DNA of 64,000 bases, from positions 80,245-144,244 of the forward strand of contig NZ_NPML01000003.1 in NCBI RefSeq assembly GCF_002252565.1. Direction: 5' to 3'. Made by a program: the position numbers and the translations under genes. Source of the DNA: Petroclostridium xylanilyticum. GTDB taxonomy: Bacteria > Bacillota > Clostridia > SK-Y3. Below, piece after piece: positions 45,342 to 53,575 of the stretch (the stretch's first letter is position 1; every line of letters starts with the position of its first letter). The notes under the pieces are model-generated. The model had not been told where the DNA came from, ran no database searches, and was given only the letters and a program-made list of their open reading frames with translations.

Positions 45342-45689
45342 ATGAGGTTGGATAAAATAAAAGAAATTTTAGATGCAGAAGTATTAACGGGAGAGGAATT
45401 TCTAGATATTGAAGTAGTATCAGCCTGTGGTTCTGATTTAATGAGTGATGTGCTTGCTTTTGTAAAGGATCAGGCACTTTTGCTTACCGGTTTGGTCAAT
45501 CCTCAGGTGGTAAGGACTGCGGAAATGATGGATATAAGGGTTATCGCTTTTGTAAGAGGAAAAGTACCAGATAAAGAGATAATAAAACTGGCAAAAGAAA
45601 AAGATATGGTCCTTCTTACTACAAAACATCCTTTATATATTGCATGCGGGCTTCTATACAGTGCTGGACTTACTGGCAAGGAGGCTTGA
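45342..45689 (+). CDS. DRTGG domain protein of the hydrogenase region
   Basis: A 115-residue single-domain protein of the DRTGG type (VVSACGSDLMSDVLAFVKDQ, LLLTGLVNPQVVRTAEMMDI, VRGKVPDKEII). Stand-alone DRTGG proteins occur next to [FeFe]-hydrogenase genes in many clostridia; their ligand and function are not known. It is followed by an RsbW-like ATPase gene and a hydrogenase-like gene, probably one operon. A second DRTGG-like gene precedes the catalytic hydrogenase block at 51887. Confidence 0.8.
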   Translation: MRLDKIKEILDAEVLTGEEFLDIEVVSACGSDLMSDVLAFVKDQALLLTGLVNPQVVRTAEMMDIRVIAFVRGKVPDKEIIKLAKEKDMVLLTTKHPLYIACGLLYSAGLTGKEA

Positions 45690-45698
45690 TGATTAGAT

Positions 45699-46133
45699 AT
45701 GACAGATGAAAAGAATGTAATCTCTTTACATTATGAGGTAGATGGAGAAGATTTTTCGTTAGCAGGAGAAGCGTCAAGCAATGTGAAAAGGATACTGAAG
45801 CAATTAGGGGTTAGTCCTGAAATCATTCGAAGAGTTTCTATTGCTATGTATGAAGGTGAAATGAATATGGTGATTCATGCAAATGGTGGAATTGCTGACG
45901 TTGAAATTACCCCTGAACAAATAAAAGTAGTTCTTCAGGATGACGGACCTGGTATTCCTGATATTGAACTAGCAATGCAGGAAGGTTACTCCACCGCTCC
46001 CGACAATATAAGAGAGTTGGGATTCGGAGCGGGAATGGGCCTGCCAAATATGAAAAAATATACTGACTATTTAGACATTATTTCTGAAGTAGGAAAAGGC
46101 ACAAAAGTTGAGATGATAGTTAAAGTAAAATAA
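45699..46133 (+). CDS. RsbW-like ATP-binding protein (HATPase)
   Basis: A 144-residue GHKL-type ATP-binding protein. The N box is YEGEMNMVIHANGG, the G1 box DDGPGIPDIELAM and the G2 box GFGAGMGLPNMKKY, as in anti-sigma factor kinases of the RsbW/SpoIIAB type. It may sense the redox state through the adjacent hydrogenase-like protein and phosphorylate an unknown partner; no STAS or sigma factor gene is close by. It lies between the DRTGG gene and the hydrogenase-like gene. Confidence 0.85.
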   Translation: MTDEKNVISLHYEVDGEDFSLAGEASSNVKRILKQLGVSPEIIRRVSIAMYEGEMNMVIHANGGIADVEITPEQIKVVLQDDGPGIPDIELAMQEGYSTAPDNIRELGFGAGMGLPNMKKYTDYLDIISEVGKGTKVEMIVKVK

Positions 46134-46149
46134 AAGAAAGTGTGATGAT

Positions 46150-47463
46150 ATGTCTCAGTATTTTCATTCAGTTACCTTAGACAAAGAAAGGTGCAAAGGC
46201 TGCACTAATTGTATAAAGAGATGCCCTACTGAAGCGATAAGAGTAAGAAATGGGAAAGCGAAAATCATCAAAGAACGGTGTATTGATTGTGGGGAATGTA
46301 TCAGGGTATGTCCCTATCGTGCCAAAAAGGCGATAACAGACCCATTTGAAACTATTTTTAACTATAAATACAAAGTTGCTATACCAGCTCCTTCATTATA
46401 CGGGCAGTTTAAAAATGTATGGGATATCAATGTTATTCTTACCGGATTAAAGAGACTTGGGTTTGATGATGTATTTGAAGTTGCAAAAGCAGCTGAGATT
46501 GTAACCCTTGCTACTAAACACCTTATTGCTTCAGAAAAAATTCAGAAACCGGTTATTTCGTCTGCTTGTCCTGCAGTAGTAAGATTAATCAGGGTAAAAT
46601 TTCCTAATCTTATAAATAATATCGTACCTGTTAAATCTCCTATGGAAGTTGCAGCAAGAATAACAAAACGTGCCATATCAAAAACGATGGGCTTGCAGCA
46701 TGAAGAAATCGGTGTTTTTTTTATCACCCCGTGTGCTGCCAAAGTTACCAGTTCCAAAGTTCCGGTAGGATTGGATAATTCTTTTGTAGATGGCGTGATT
46801 TCTATGAAAGAAGTCTATTTAAAATTGATGCCTATTATTAATAAGATTGACAATATTGAGACATTATCCTGTGCCGGGATAAATGGGATATGTTGGGCCA
46901 ATAGCGGTGGAGAAAGTGTAGCACTGGGAAGCGAACAAACCATAGCTGTAGATGGGATCCATAATGTTATCAAAGTATTGGAAGAGCTGGAAGATGAGAA
47001 ATTAACCGATATAGATTTTGTTGAGTTGTTAGCATGTACTGGAGGATGCGTAGGCGGACCACTTACTGTAGAGAACAGTTTTGTAGCGAAAAATAGCGTA
47101 AAGAAAATAGCAAAATTAACTACTCGCCATTCCCTGATTAGCAAATTTGATGATTTTAGCGAAATAGATGTATCATGGACTAATCCAATAACTTATAAAC
47201 CGGTTATGAATCTGGACAGCAATATGATAGAGGCAATGAAAAAAATGGAAACTCTTGAAAAAATCTATCACGATTTGCCCGGACTTGACTGTGGTTCATG
47301 TGGTGCACCCAGCTGTCGTGCACTTGCGGAAGATATTGTCAGAGGTTTTGCCAATGAAACGGACTGTATCTTTAAGCTAAGAGAACAGGTCAGAATGTTG
47401 GCAAGGGAAATGATGGAATTAGAGGGTAAAATGCCTCCGCCTTTTAGAAAAAGTGAAGAATGA
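46150..47463 (+). CDS. Hydrogenase-like iron-sulfur protein, probably sensory
   Basis: A 437-residue protein. Two [4Fe-4S] ferredoxin motifs lie at the N-terminus (CKGCTNCIKRCP, CIDCGECIRVCP). An [FeFe]-hydrogenase large-subunit-like domain follows (about 70-350), then a C-terminal four-cysteine Fs-type cluster motif (DCGSCGAPSCRALAEDIVRG). The H-cluster motifs are altered: TSCxPxW reads SSACPAV, lacking the proton-transfer cysteine; MPCxxK reads TPCAAK; the L3 motif reads LLACTGGCVGGP. Four cysteines that could hold a cluster remain. With the ATPase upstream this suggests a sensor instead of an efficient hydrogenase. Confidence 0.85.
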   Translation: MSQYFHSVTLDKERCKGCTNCIKRCPTEAIRVRNGKAKIIKERCIDCGECIRVCPYRAKKAITDPFETIFNYKYKVAIPAPSLYGQFKNVWDINVILTGLKRLGFDDVFEVAKAAEIVTLATKHLIASEKIQKPVISSACPAVVRLIRVKFPNLINNIVPVKSPMEVAARITKRAISKTMGLQHEEIGVFFITPCAAKVTSSKVPVGLDNSFVDGVISMKEVYLKLMPIINKIDNIETLSCAGINGICWANSGGESVALGSEQTIAVDGIHNVIKVLEELEDEKLTDIDFVELLACTGGCVGGPLTVENSFVAKNSVKKIAKLTTRHSLISKFDDFSEIDVSWTNPITYKPVMNLDSNMIEAMKKMETLEKIYHDLPGLDCGSCGAPSCRALAEDIVRGFANETDCIFKLREQVRMLAREMMELEGKMPPPFRKSEE

Positions 47464-47545
47464 AATTGAGATTTATATTGAACGCACCAAAGATCTTACA
47501 TTAACTTCTGTATTTTGCATACTATAACAATTGCAGTAGAGTTTC

Positions 47546-47621
47546 AGTTCTGGGTTCGGAGCCCGGAGATTCTCATTGATGTAGTTTTTAACTCAGAACT
47601 CCAAGCTCCGAACCCAGAACT
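47546..47621. repeat. 16-bp inverted repeat element
   Basis: AGTTCTGGGTTCGGAG (47546-47561) and CTCCGAACCCAGAACT (47606-47621) pair perfectly around a 44-base loop, in the spacer between the hydrogenase-like gene and a convergent DeoR gene. It resembles a MITE-like or REP-like intergenic element. The remaining spacer to 47727 shows no gene. Confidence 0.6.
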
Positions 47622-47727
47622 AATTGCAATTCCAATGCAAAATCATTATTGTGTTCTATATAGATTGAGATTAAGAATAAGAATTTATTAGATGATGGCG
47701 TGCCACCACCCGCAATCCACTATTATA

Positions 47728-48486
47728 TTAATATATTACTTCTATACCTTTCTGCTTTGCCTCATCAAGTATATTTTGGGGCAGAGGCTTATCAGTAACC
47801 AGTACATCTATATCTTCTAACTTTGCAAATGTAAAAGGCAGATTTCGATTAATTTTGGAATGATCCAGCATTACAATAACTTTTCTAGCAATTTTGATCA
47901 CTTTTTTTTTCAATTCACATTCGTTAATATATGGGTTGGTAAAACCATTTTCCAAGGAAAAGCCGCCTGTTGCAATAAATGCAATATCAATATTTAAACT
48001 TTCCAGGGAGTTTAAAGCAAAAGGTCCGGTAACTGAGATTGCAGCTTTATTCAAACTTCCTCCTAAAAAGATTACCTCGGTATTTGTTCTTTTCATAATT
48101 TCAAGACCAATGTTGGGGGCATTGGTAATAGCATAAAGATTTATGTCAGGTATTAGTTTTGCAAATGCCATCAAGGTACTGCCAGCATCCAGGTATATAG
48201 AGCGGTTCGGTTCTAACAGTTTTAGAGCATGATGGGCTATTAATGTTTTAGATTCAATATTGGTAACAATTCTTTCAGAAAATTCAAATTCATCTTTTTC
48301 AGGGGTCTCAAGTATCTTTGCTCCACCATGTGTTCTACATACCAAACCAGCTTCTTCAAGATAATCCAAATCTCTTCTGAGGGTCATCTCTGAAACTGTA
48401 GGGAACAATTCTTTCAGCTCGCTTAAGCGAATCTCACCCTTTTCTTTAATTAAGGACAATACGAATTCTCTGCGTTGATTAGACAT
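47728..48486 (-). CDS. DeoR-family transcriptional regulator
   Basis: A 252-residue repressor-type protein. The N-terminal winged helix reads RREFVLSLIKEKGEIRLSEL and PTVSEMTLRRDLDYLEEAGL. The DeoR sensor domain (about 75-235) has IYLDAGSTLMAFAKL and VIVMLDHSKINR and binds a sugar phosphate. It is divergent from the aldolase gene and probably represses the aldolase-kinase-epimerase operon. ATG 48486 is 10 bases behind AAAGGAG; the in-frame GTG three codons upstream lies too close to that site. Confidence 0.93.
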   Translation of the reverse strand: MSNQRREFVLSLIKEKGEIRLSELKELFPTVSEMTLRRDLDYLEEAGLVCRTHGGAKILETPEKDEFEFSERIVTNIESKTLIAHHALKLLEPNRSIYLDAGSTLMAFAKLIPDINLYAITNAPNIGLEIMKRTNTEVIFLGGSLNKAAISVTGPFALNSLESLNIDIAFIATGGFSLENGFTNPYINECELKKKVIKIARKVIVMLDHSKINRNLPFTFAKLEDIDVLVTDKPLPQNILDEAKQKGIEVIY

Positions 48487-48707
48487 ATAGTGCACGCTCC
48501 TTTAATGTAAGATTTATTGTATCATTTGTTAGAAGAAATGTCAATATTACATAAATTAAACACCATATTGTTAAAAAATAATTTGCACGATAATATTAAA
48601 CTTTACAAAAATTACATTACATGTTATCATAATATTAGAAAATTAACGTTAAATTAACAACTATTATAACTTGCTATAAAAACTTATTGTAAAGGGGTAA
48701 CTTAAAT
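48487..48707. promoter_or_regulatory. Divergent promoter region of deoR and the aldolase operon
   Basis: An AT-rich region with several TTAACGTTAAATTAAC-type near-palindromic words around 48640-48660, suitable as an operator, and promoter-like TATAAT variants on both strands. No gene is seen here. Confidence 0.4.
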
Positions 48708-49655
48708 ATGGCATTAGTAACGTTGAAAGAAATTTTAAAAGATGCGGATGAAAAGAAATATGCTGTTGGTTTGTTCAACACCATCAACTTAGAAATGGTA
48801 AGAGCAATCATTGGAGCGGCAGAACAAGAAAAATCTCCGGTAATTATAGGCCTTGCAGAAGTTCATATTCCTTACGGGTCTCTGGAAACCCTGGCACCTA
48901 TCATGGTAAAAGCAGCAAAGGAGGCCAAAGTTCCTGTAGCTGTCCACTTTGATCACGGCATGACTTTTGAACTGATTGTTAAAGCTATGCACCTAGGTTT
49001 TACTTCAGTTATGTTTGATGGCTCTACGCTTCCGTATGAAGAAAATATTGCAACGACTGCAGAGTACGTAAAAATAGCAAAAGTTTTTGGTGCATCGGTA
49101 GAGGCAGAATTAGGTCATGTAGGTGGAGCGGAAGGTGGGGGTGACGATAGTTATGAATCCCATTATACTAATTTAGAACAAGCTGCTGATTTTGTTGCAA
49201 GGACGGGTATTGATGCGCTTGCTGTTGCTATTGGGACTGCTCATGGAGAATATAGAACCAAGCCTAAATTGGATTTAAAGAGGTTAAAGGATATAAAGGC
49301 AAGGGTTAATGTGCCATTGGTATTACATGGTGGTTCTGGCTTATCTGATGATGATTTCAGAAATTGTATAAGAAATGGTATTAGTAAAATTAATATTTTT
49401 ACTGATATGTCCTTATCTGCTGTAAACACACTAAGGACAGAGTTAGGCTATTTGAGCGATAGTGATGATTATGCAACAGCTAAAAATAAAAAAGAATTTA
49501 TTGTTGAAACAGTTACAAGAAAAGTTATGGAAGAACTCAATATGATTCCTGTAAAGAAAGTACATTACCCTAATCTTATCAATGCAACAGTAGAAGGTAT
49601 AAAAAAAGAAGTTGTAAAAAAGATAAGATTGTTTGGCAGTAGTAATAAGGCATGA
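48708..49655 (+). CDS. Class II fructose-bisphosphate aldolase family protein
   Basis: A 315-residue zinc-dependent aldolase. The zinc ligands are in VAVHFDHGMTFE, GTAHGEYR and VLHGGSGL; the catalytic acidic segment is VEAELGHVGGAEGG. The glycine-rich HVGGAEGGGDD stretch is typical of Fba/GatY/KbaY-type enzymes. Because it sits with a DeoR regulator, a PfkB kinase and a DUF4432 protein, it more likely cleaves a special ketose (bis)phosphate than serves central glycolysis. The substrate is not determined. Confidence 0.9.
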   Translation: MALVTLKEILKDADEKKYAVGLFNTINLEMVRAIIGAAEQEKSPVIIGLAEVHIPYGSLETLAPIMVKAAKEAKVPVAVHFDHGMTFELIVKAMHLGFTSVMFDGSTLPYEENIATTAEYVKIAKVFGASVEAELGHVGGAEGGGDDSYESHYTNLEQAADFVARTGIDALAVAIGTAHGEYRTKPKLDLKRLKDIKARVNVPLVLHGGSGLSDDDFRNCIRNGISKINIFTDMSLSAVNTLRTELGYLSDSDDYATAKNKKEFIVETVTRKVMEELNMIPVKKVHYPNLINATVEGIKKEVVKKIRLFGSSNKA

Positions 49656-49693
49656 AACTTCAAATAAATTAATGTACCTATGGTAGCTATCAT

Positions 49694-49707
49694 AAGGAGG
49701 AAAAAAT
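49694..49707 (+). promoter_or_regulatory. Ribosome binding site complementary to the tandem small RNAs
   Basis: AAGGAGGAAAAAAT, directly before the PfkB kinase start, is exactly complementary over 14 bases to the ATTTTTTCCTCCTT core shared by both small-RNA-like units at 58187-58292 and 58440-58548. Strong Shine-Dalgarno sites always match part of such a core, so this is only a candidate. Confidence 0.35.
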
Positions 49708-50649
49708 ATGTTTGATGTAACCTGCTTAGGAATTCTTGTTGCGGATGCTATAGCAAAGACAGTTGATACTTTGCCGGAAGAAGGGAAATTACAGCTTGTT
49801 GATCAGCTGGAACTTCATACAGGAGGTTGTGCCACCAATACAGCGATAGACCTGGCTAAAATAGGAATAAAAACGGCTGTTATTGGTAAAGTAGGAAATG
49901 ATGGTTTTGGCAATTATATTGCAAGCGAGCTGAAAAAATTTAATATAAATGTTGAGGGACTGAAAATAGAGGATGGATTAAATACTTCCGCTTCTGTCGT
50001 TATTGTCAGCAGCAAAGGGGAGAGGTCCTTTATTCATTGTCTTGGTTCTAATGCCCAGTTTGTTGAAGAAGATATAGATTTTTCTATAATAGAGAAATCC
50101 AAAATTTTATTTATAGCCGGAGCATTGTTATTGCCTAAATTTGACGGAGAGCCTACAGCCAGGGTTTTGAAAAAGGCTCAGGCAAAAGATATTTATACCG
50201 TGCTGGACACTGCTTGGGATACTACCGGAAGGTGGATGAGTGCAATAGGCCCATGTCTACCGCATTTAGATCTTTTTATCCCAAGTATAGAAGAAGCTGA
50301 AATGATAAGTGGAAAGAAAGATGTTGAAGAAATGGCTGATGTATTTCTTTCTAAAGGTGTAAAACTGGCAGTTATTAAACTTGGTAAGAATGGATGCTTC
50401 ATCAAGAGCAAGGATGGAGAAAAATACACTATTCCTACCTATACTGATATTAAACCTGTAGATACCACCGGAGCGGGAGATTCATTTGTTGCAGGTTTTC
50501 TAACCGGTATTGTGAAAGGGTGGAATTTATATAAGTGCGGGAAGTTTGCAAATGCTGTTGGTACTCACTGTGTAATGAAGGTTGGAGCTTCCAATGGTAT
50601 TAAATGTTTAGAGGAAATACTGGATTTTATGGATAAATATGGAAAATAA
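49708..50649 (+). CDS. PfkB/ribokinase-family carbohydrate kinase
   Basis: A 313-residue sugar kinase. The first PfkB signature is in LHTGGCATNTAIDLAKIG, and the catalytic motif is PVDTTGAGDSFVAGFLTG (about residues 251-268), where Asp262 is the likely base. It belongs to the ribokinase/fructokinase/KDG-kinase group; the substrate is open. It is encoded between the aldolase and the epimerase-like gene, so it probably makes the phosphorylated substrate of that aldolase. Its end overlaps the leader of the next gene. Confidence 0.88.
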   Translation: MFDVTCLGILVADAIAKTVDTLPEEGKLQLVDQLELHTGGCATNTAIDLAKIGIKTAVIGKVGNDGFGNYIASELKKFNINVEGLKIEDGLNTSASVVIVSSKGERSFIHCLGSNAQFVEEDIDFSIIEKSKILFIAGALLLPKFDGEPTARVLKKAQAKDIYTVLDTAWDTTGRWMSAIGPCLPHLDLFIPSIEEAEMISGKKDVEEMADVFLSKGVKLAVIKLGKNGCFIKSKDGEKYTIPTYTDIKPVDTTGAGDSFVAGFLTGIVKGWNLYKCGKFANAVGTHCVMKVGASNGIKCLEEILDFMDKYGK

Positions 50650-50665
50650 TAAGGGGGGATGCAAA

Positions 50666-51742
50666 ATGGCAAAATTGTATGGAAAGCAATTCACAAAACA
50701 AGAGCTGATGAAACGAATAGGTGATATTTCGCAGGTAGCAGGTGCCAAACAATATGTATTGGCATCCGGGAAAGCAAAAGGTGTACATGCAATTGATGTC
50801 AAGACCGGTTCAGGATTTAGCTTTACAGTTTTACCGGACAGGGGCATGGATATTGCATGGGCTGAATATAAAGGGATGGCTTTAGGATTTATTTCGAAGA
50901 CAGGTGTTGTTTCACCCGCTTATTATGAGGAGCCTGGACTGGGATTTTTAAGAAATTTTTTTGCAGGTTTATTGACTACCTGTGGACTGACGTATATGGG
51001 GGCTCCGTGTAATGATGAAGGGCAAAACCTTGGACTGCATGGGCGTGTTAGTAATATTCCTGCAGAAGACGTAGCGGTGTATAATGAGTGGATAGATGAT
51101 GAGTTTATTATTAAAATTCGAGGCAAGGTAAGGGAAAGCCGGGTATTTGGGGAAAACATCACGTTGACCAGGGAGATTACTGCCAAGCTGGGTGAGAACA
51201 AATTACATATTAAAGATACTGTAGAGAATTGCGGGTTTAATGAACAACCTCTTATGCTGCTTTACCACTGTAACTTTGGATATCCTGTTGTAAGTACTGA
51301 AACAATATTAGTAACACCTGAGGCAACTGTGAGAGCAAGAGATGCAGAAGCGCAGAAAGGAATACAAAGTTATAATGTATTTCAGGAACCTACTCATGGT
51401 TATAGAGAACAGGTATTTTATCATGACATAACAGCAGATGCAAACGGTACAACCTATGCATGCTTATTTAATAAAGCTTTAGGGAGCGGGGGAATGGGTG
51501 CTTATGTAAAATTTAACAAGTACCAGCTTCCTTATCTGATAGAATGGAAGCAAATGGGCGAAGGAGATTATGTGGTAGGCCTCGAACCCGGCACATGGTA
51601 TCCCGAAGGCAGGGCCGAAGCCCGCAAACGCGGTGAGTTACTATTTATCTGCCCGGGAGAAGTGAAGGAATTTGAAATAGAGATTGGTGTCATTGAGAGT
51701 GAAAAAGAATTAGATTCAATACAAAGTGAAAGAGCTGGGTAA
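50666..51742 (+). CDS. DUF4432 aldose-epimerase-like protein
   Basis: A 358-residue beta-sandwich protein of the galactose-mutarotase superfamily (DUF4432). It has FTVLPDRGMDIAWAEYKGM, LGLHGRVSNIPAEDV and LLYHCNFGYPVV near the expected catalytic His/Glu positions. It probably interconverts sugar anomers or acts as an isomerase in the adjoining pathway. ATG 50666 lies behind AAGGGGGG; an in-frame ATG at 50639 is inside the kinase gene. A terminator follows. Confidence 0.85.
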   Translation: MAKLYGKQFTKQELMKRIGDISQVAGAKQYVLASGKAKGVHAIDVKTGSGFSFTVLPDRGMDIAWAEYKGMALGFISKTGVVSPAYYEEPGLGFLRNFFAGLLTTCGLTYMGAPCNDEGQNLGLHGRVSNIPAEDVAVYNEWIDDEFIIKIRGKVRESRVFGENITLTREITAKLGENKLHIKDTVENCGFNEQPLMLLYHCNFGYPVVSTETILVTPEATVRARDAEAQKGIQSYNVFQEPTHGYREQVFYHDITADANGTTYACLFNKALGSGGMGAYVKFNKYQLPYLIEWKQMGEGDYVVGLEPGTWYPEGRAEARKRGELLFICPGEVKEFEIEIGVIESEKELDSIQSERAG

Positions 51743-51760
51743 TCCGGCTCTTTTGTCTTT
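51729..51760 (+). terminator. Terminator of the aldolase operon
   Basis: AAAGAGC (51729-51735) pairs with GCTCTTT (51747-51753), helped by GG/CC inside, followed by a T-rich tail. Confidence 0.75.
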
Positions 51761-51886
51761 TAATTTGATGGACAAACCTTCATTAAAGTGATAAAATTTT
51801 ATTATCAAGGTAATTCTAGGCAAACAGCAAACCCTAATGAATTTTTCAAATTTATTGTTTCACGCTAAATGAATAGGGGGAGAAAA

Positions 51887-52219
51887 ATGATGACTGTAAA
51901 AGAATTAGTTCATCAATTTAATTTGAAAATTGTTGCAGGTGGAGAAGATATGGAAAAAGAGGTCCAGGGCTGTTATATATGTGACCTTTTAAGTTGGGTT
52001 ATGACTCATGCGCAGAAAGGTAACATATGGATAACGGTACAGACCAATGTTAACATTATAGCAGTAGCAGTGTTAACTGAAGTAGCCTGTATTATTATTC
52101 CGGAGGATATAGAAATTGATGCGCAGACAATTGCAAAAGCAAACCAACAAAACATACCAGTACTTTCTTCATCGTTAAATTCATTTCAATTAGCGTCTAT
52201 ACTTAAGGATTTCATATGA
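51887..52219 (+). CDS. DRTGG-like small protein at the head of the hydrogenase block
   Basis: A 110-residue protein similar in layout to the DRTGG protein at 45342: MTVKELVHQFNLKIVAGGED, CYICDLLSWVMTHAQKGNIW, then VNIIAVAVLTEVACIIIPED. The GxD/DLLSxVM pattern supports DRTGG-type membership although the name motif itself is weak. ATG 51887 is 4 bases behind AGGGGGAG; ATG 51890 is equally possible. It overlaps the PHP gene by 4 bases (ATGA). Confidence 0.72.
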   Translation: MMTVKELVHQFNLKIVAGGEDMEKEVQGCYICDLLSWVMTHAQKGNIWITVQTNVNIIAVAVLTEVACIIIPEDIEIDAQTIAKANQQNIPVLSSSLNSFQLASILKDFI

Positions 52220-52941
52220 AATACTTTATAGACCTTCATATCCACTCCGCATTGTCACCCTGTGCTGATGACGATATGACGCCTAATAATATTGTAAACA
52301 TGGCGATATTAAAAAAATTGGATTTTATTGCCATTACTGATCATAATGCGACAGGTAATGTACAGGCGGCAATTGAATGTGCACGGGGAAAGGATATCAT
52401 CGTAATACCCGGAATGGAAGTACAATCGAGTGAAGAAGTTCATATGGTATGTTTGTTTCCAACTGTCCAAGCTGCAAATCAAATGGAACAATTAGTACAG
52501 CAGCATTTGCCGAAGCTGGACAATAGACCTGATATCTTTGGGTACCAGATATTATATGATACTAATGATGAATTTGTAGGATATAACAATAAATTACTGG
52601 TAACTGCCACTTCATTATCTATAAATGCAATTAAAAATGAAGTTGAAAAATTGGGAGGAGTTACCATCCCTTCTCATATTGACCGTAAATCATTTAGTAT
52701 TATTGCGAACCTTGGTTTTATTCCGGAAGAACTGGAATTTTCTACAGTGGAAATATCAAAATGCACTGATAGAGATAAATTCCTAAGAGAGAATCCTGAT
52801 ATTGGAAGATACACAATTATTAGCAATTCCGATGCCCATCACCTGTATGATATATCTGAAGCGGATGAATCAATTGAGATGGCAGATAAAACGATTGACT
52901 GTCTTTTAAATTTTCTTCGTAATAAAAAATCTATATTTTAG
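52216..52941 (+). CDS. PHP-domain phosphoesterase-like protein
   Basis: A 241-residue protein of the PHP superfamily. The metal-binding motifs are DLHIHSALSPC (residues about 4-14), ITDHNATGN and SHIDRKSFSI, with a final NSDAHHLYDI. PHP proteins hydrolyse phosphoesters with a trinuclear metal site. Relatives next to clostridial hydrogenase operons have no assigned substrate. It is translationally coupled to the DRTGG-like gene and lies 119 bases ahead of the NuoE-like gene. Confidence 0.88.
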   Translation: MKYFIDLHIHSALSPCADDDMTPNNIVNMAILKKLDFIAITDHNATGNVQAAIECARGKDIIVIPGMEVQSSEEVHMVCLFPTVQAANQMEQLVQQHLPKLDNRPDIFGYQILYDTNDEFVGYNNKLLVTATSLSINAIKNEVEKLGGVTIPSHIDRKSFSIIANLGFIPEELEFSTVEISKCTDRDKFLRENPDIGRYTIISNSDAHHLYDISEADESIEMADKTIDCLLNFLRNKKSIF

Positions 52942-52988
52942 TAAAAAAATTTTTATATAAAAATGTAGATTTTTTAACAATAACTTGG

Positions 52989-52994
52989 TATAAT
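52989..52994 (+). promoter_or_regulatory. Extended -10 element ahead of the catalytic hydrogenase genes
   Basis: TTGGTATAAT supplies a TGn-extended perfect -10 (52989-52994). The -35 region (TAGATT at 52966-52971) is poor. A 60-base leader precedes the NuoE-like gene. Confidence 0.5.
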
Positions 52995-53060
52995 GAAAGA
53001 TGAAATAAGAATGTTAATTTTATAACAATATGTACATGGTTAAATTAAGGAGGGTTTACA

Positions 53061-53549
53061 ATGAGTGAGCAAAAGTGTTGTTCGTGTGTTGGCACAAAAG
53101 AACAAGAGCAAAAACTCTACGAAGTCATTGAAAAACACAAAGATAAAAAAGGTGCATTGATTCCTGTCCTTCATGAGGCTCAGGAAATATATGGTTACTT
53201 GCCTTTGGAAGTTCAGAAGATTATCTCAAAAGGATTAAATGTTCCCCTGACAGAAATTTATGGTGTAGTTACTTTCTATACGCAGTTTTCTTTAAACCCA
53301 AAAGGAAAGTACAAGATCGGTGTATGTCTTGGAACAGCATGTTATGTTAAAGGTGCCGGACCAATCATTGATAAGATTAAAGAGAAGCTCGGAATTGATG
53401 TTGGTGAATGTACAGAAGATGGTAAGTTCTCATTAGATGCTACCCGCTGTATTGGAGCATGTGGATTGGCACCGGTGTTAACCATTAATGATGATGTATA
53501 TGGCAGATTATCGGTAGATGATATAGAAGGAATATTGGAAAAGTATTGA
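53061..53549 (+). CDS. NuoE-like [2Fe-2S] subunit of NAD(P)-linked [FeFe]-hydrogenase
   Basis: A 162-residue thioredoxin-like ferredoxin (HydC/NuoE type). Four cysteines bind a [2Fe-2S] cluster: CLGTACYVKGAG (two) and CIGACGLAP (two). The helical N-terminus LIPVLHEAQEIYGYLPLEVQ is typical. It is the small electron-transfer subunit of the electron-bifurcating or NADH-linked hydrogenase complex whose other subunits are encoded at 54522 and 56341. An extra CCSCVG near the N-terminus may be a metal site. AAGGAGGG precedes the ATG. Confidence 0.9.
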   Translation: MSEQKCCSCVGTKEQEQKLYEVIEKHKDKKGALIPVLHEAQEIYGYLPLEVQKIISKGLNVPLTEIYGVVTFYTQFSLNPKGKYKIGVCLGTACYVKGAGPIIDKIKEKLGIDVGECTEDGKFSLDATRCIGACGLAPVLTINDDVYGRLSVDDIEGILEKY

Positions 53550-53575
53550 TGAATGGATAAAAAGGTTAAAAAACT

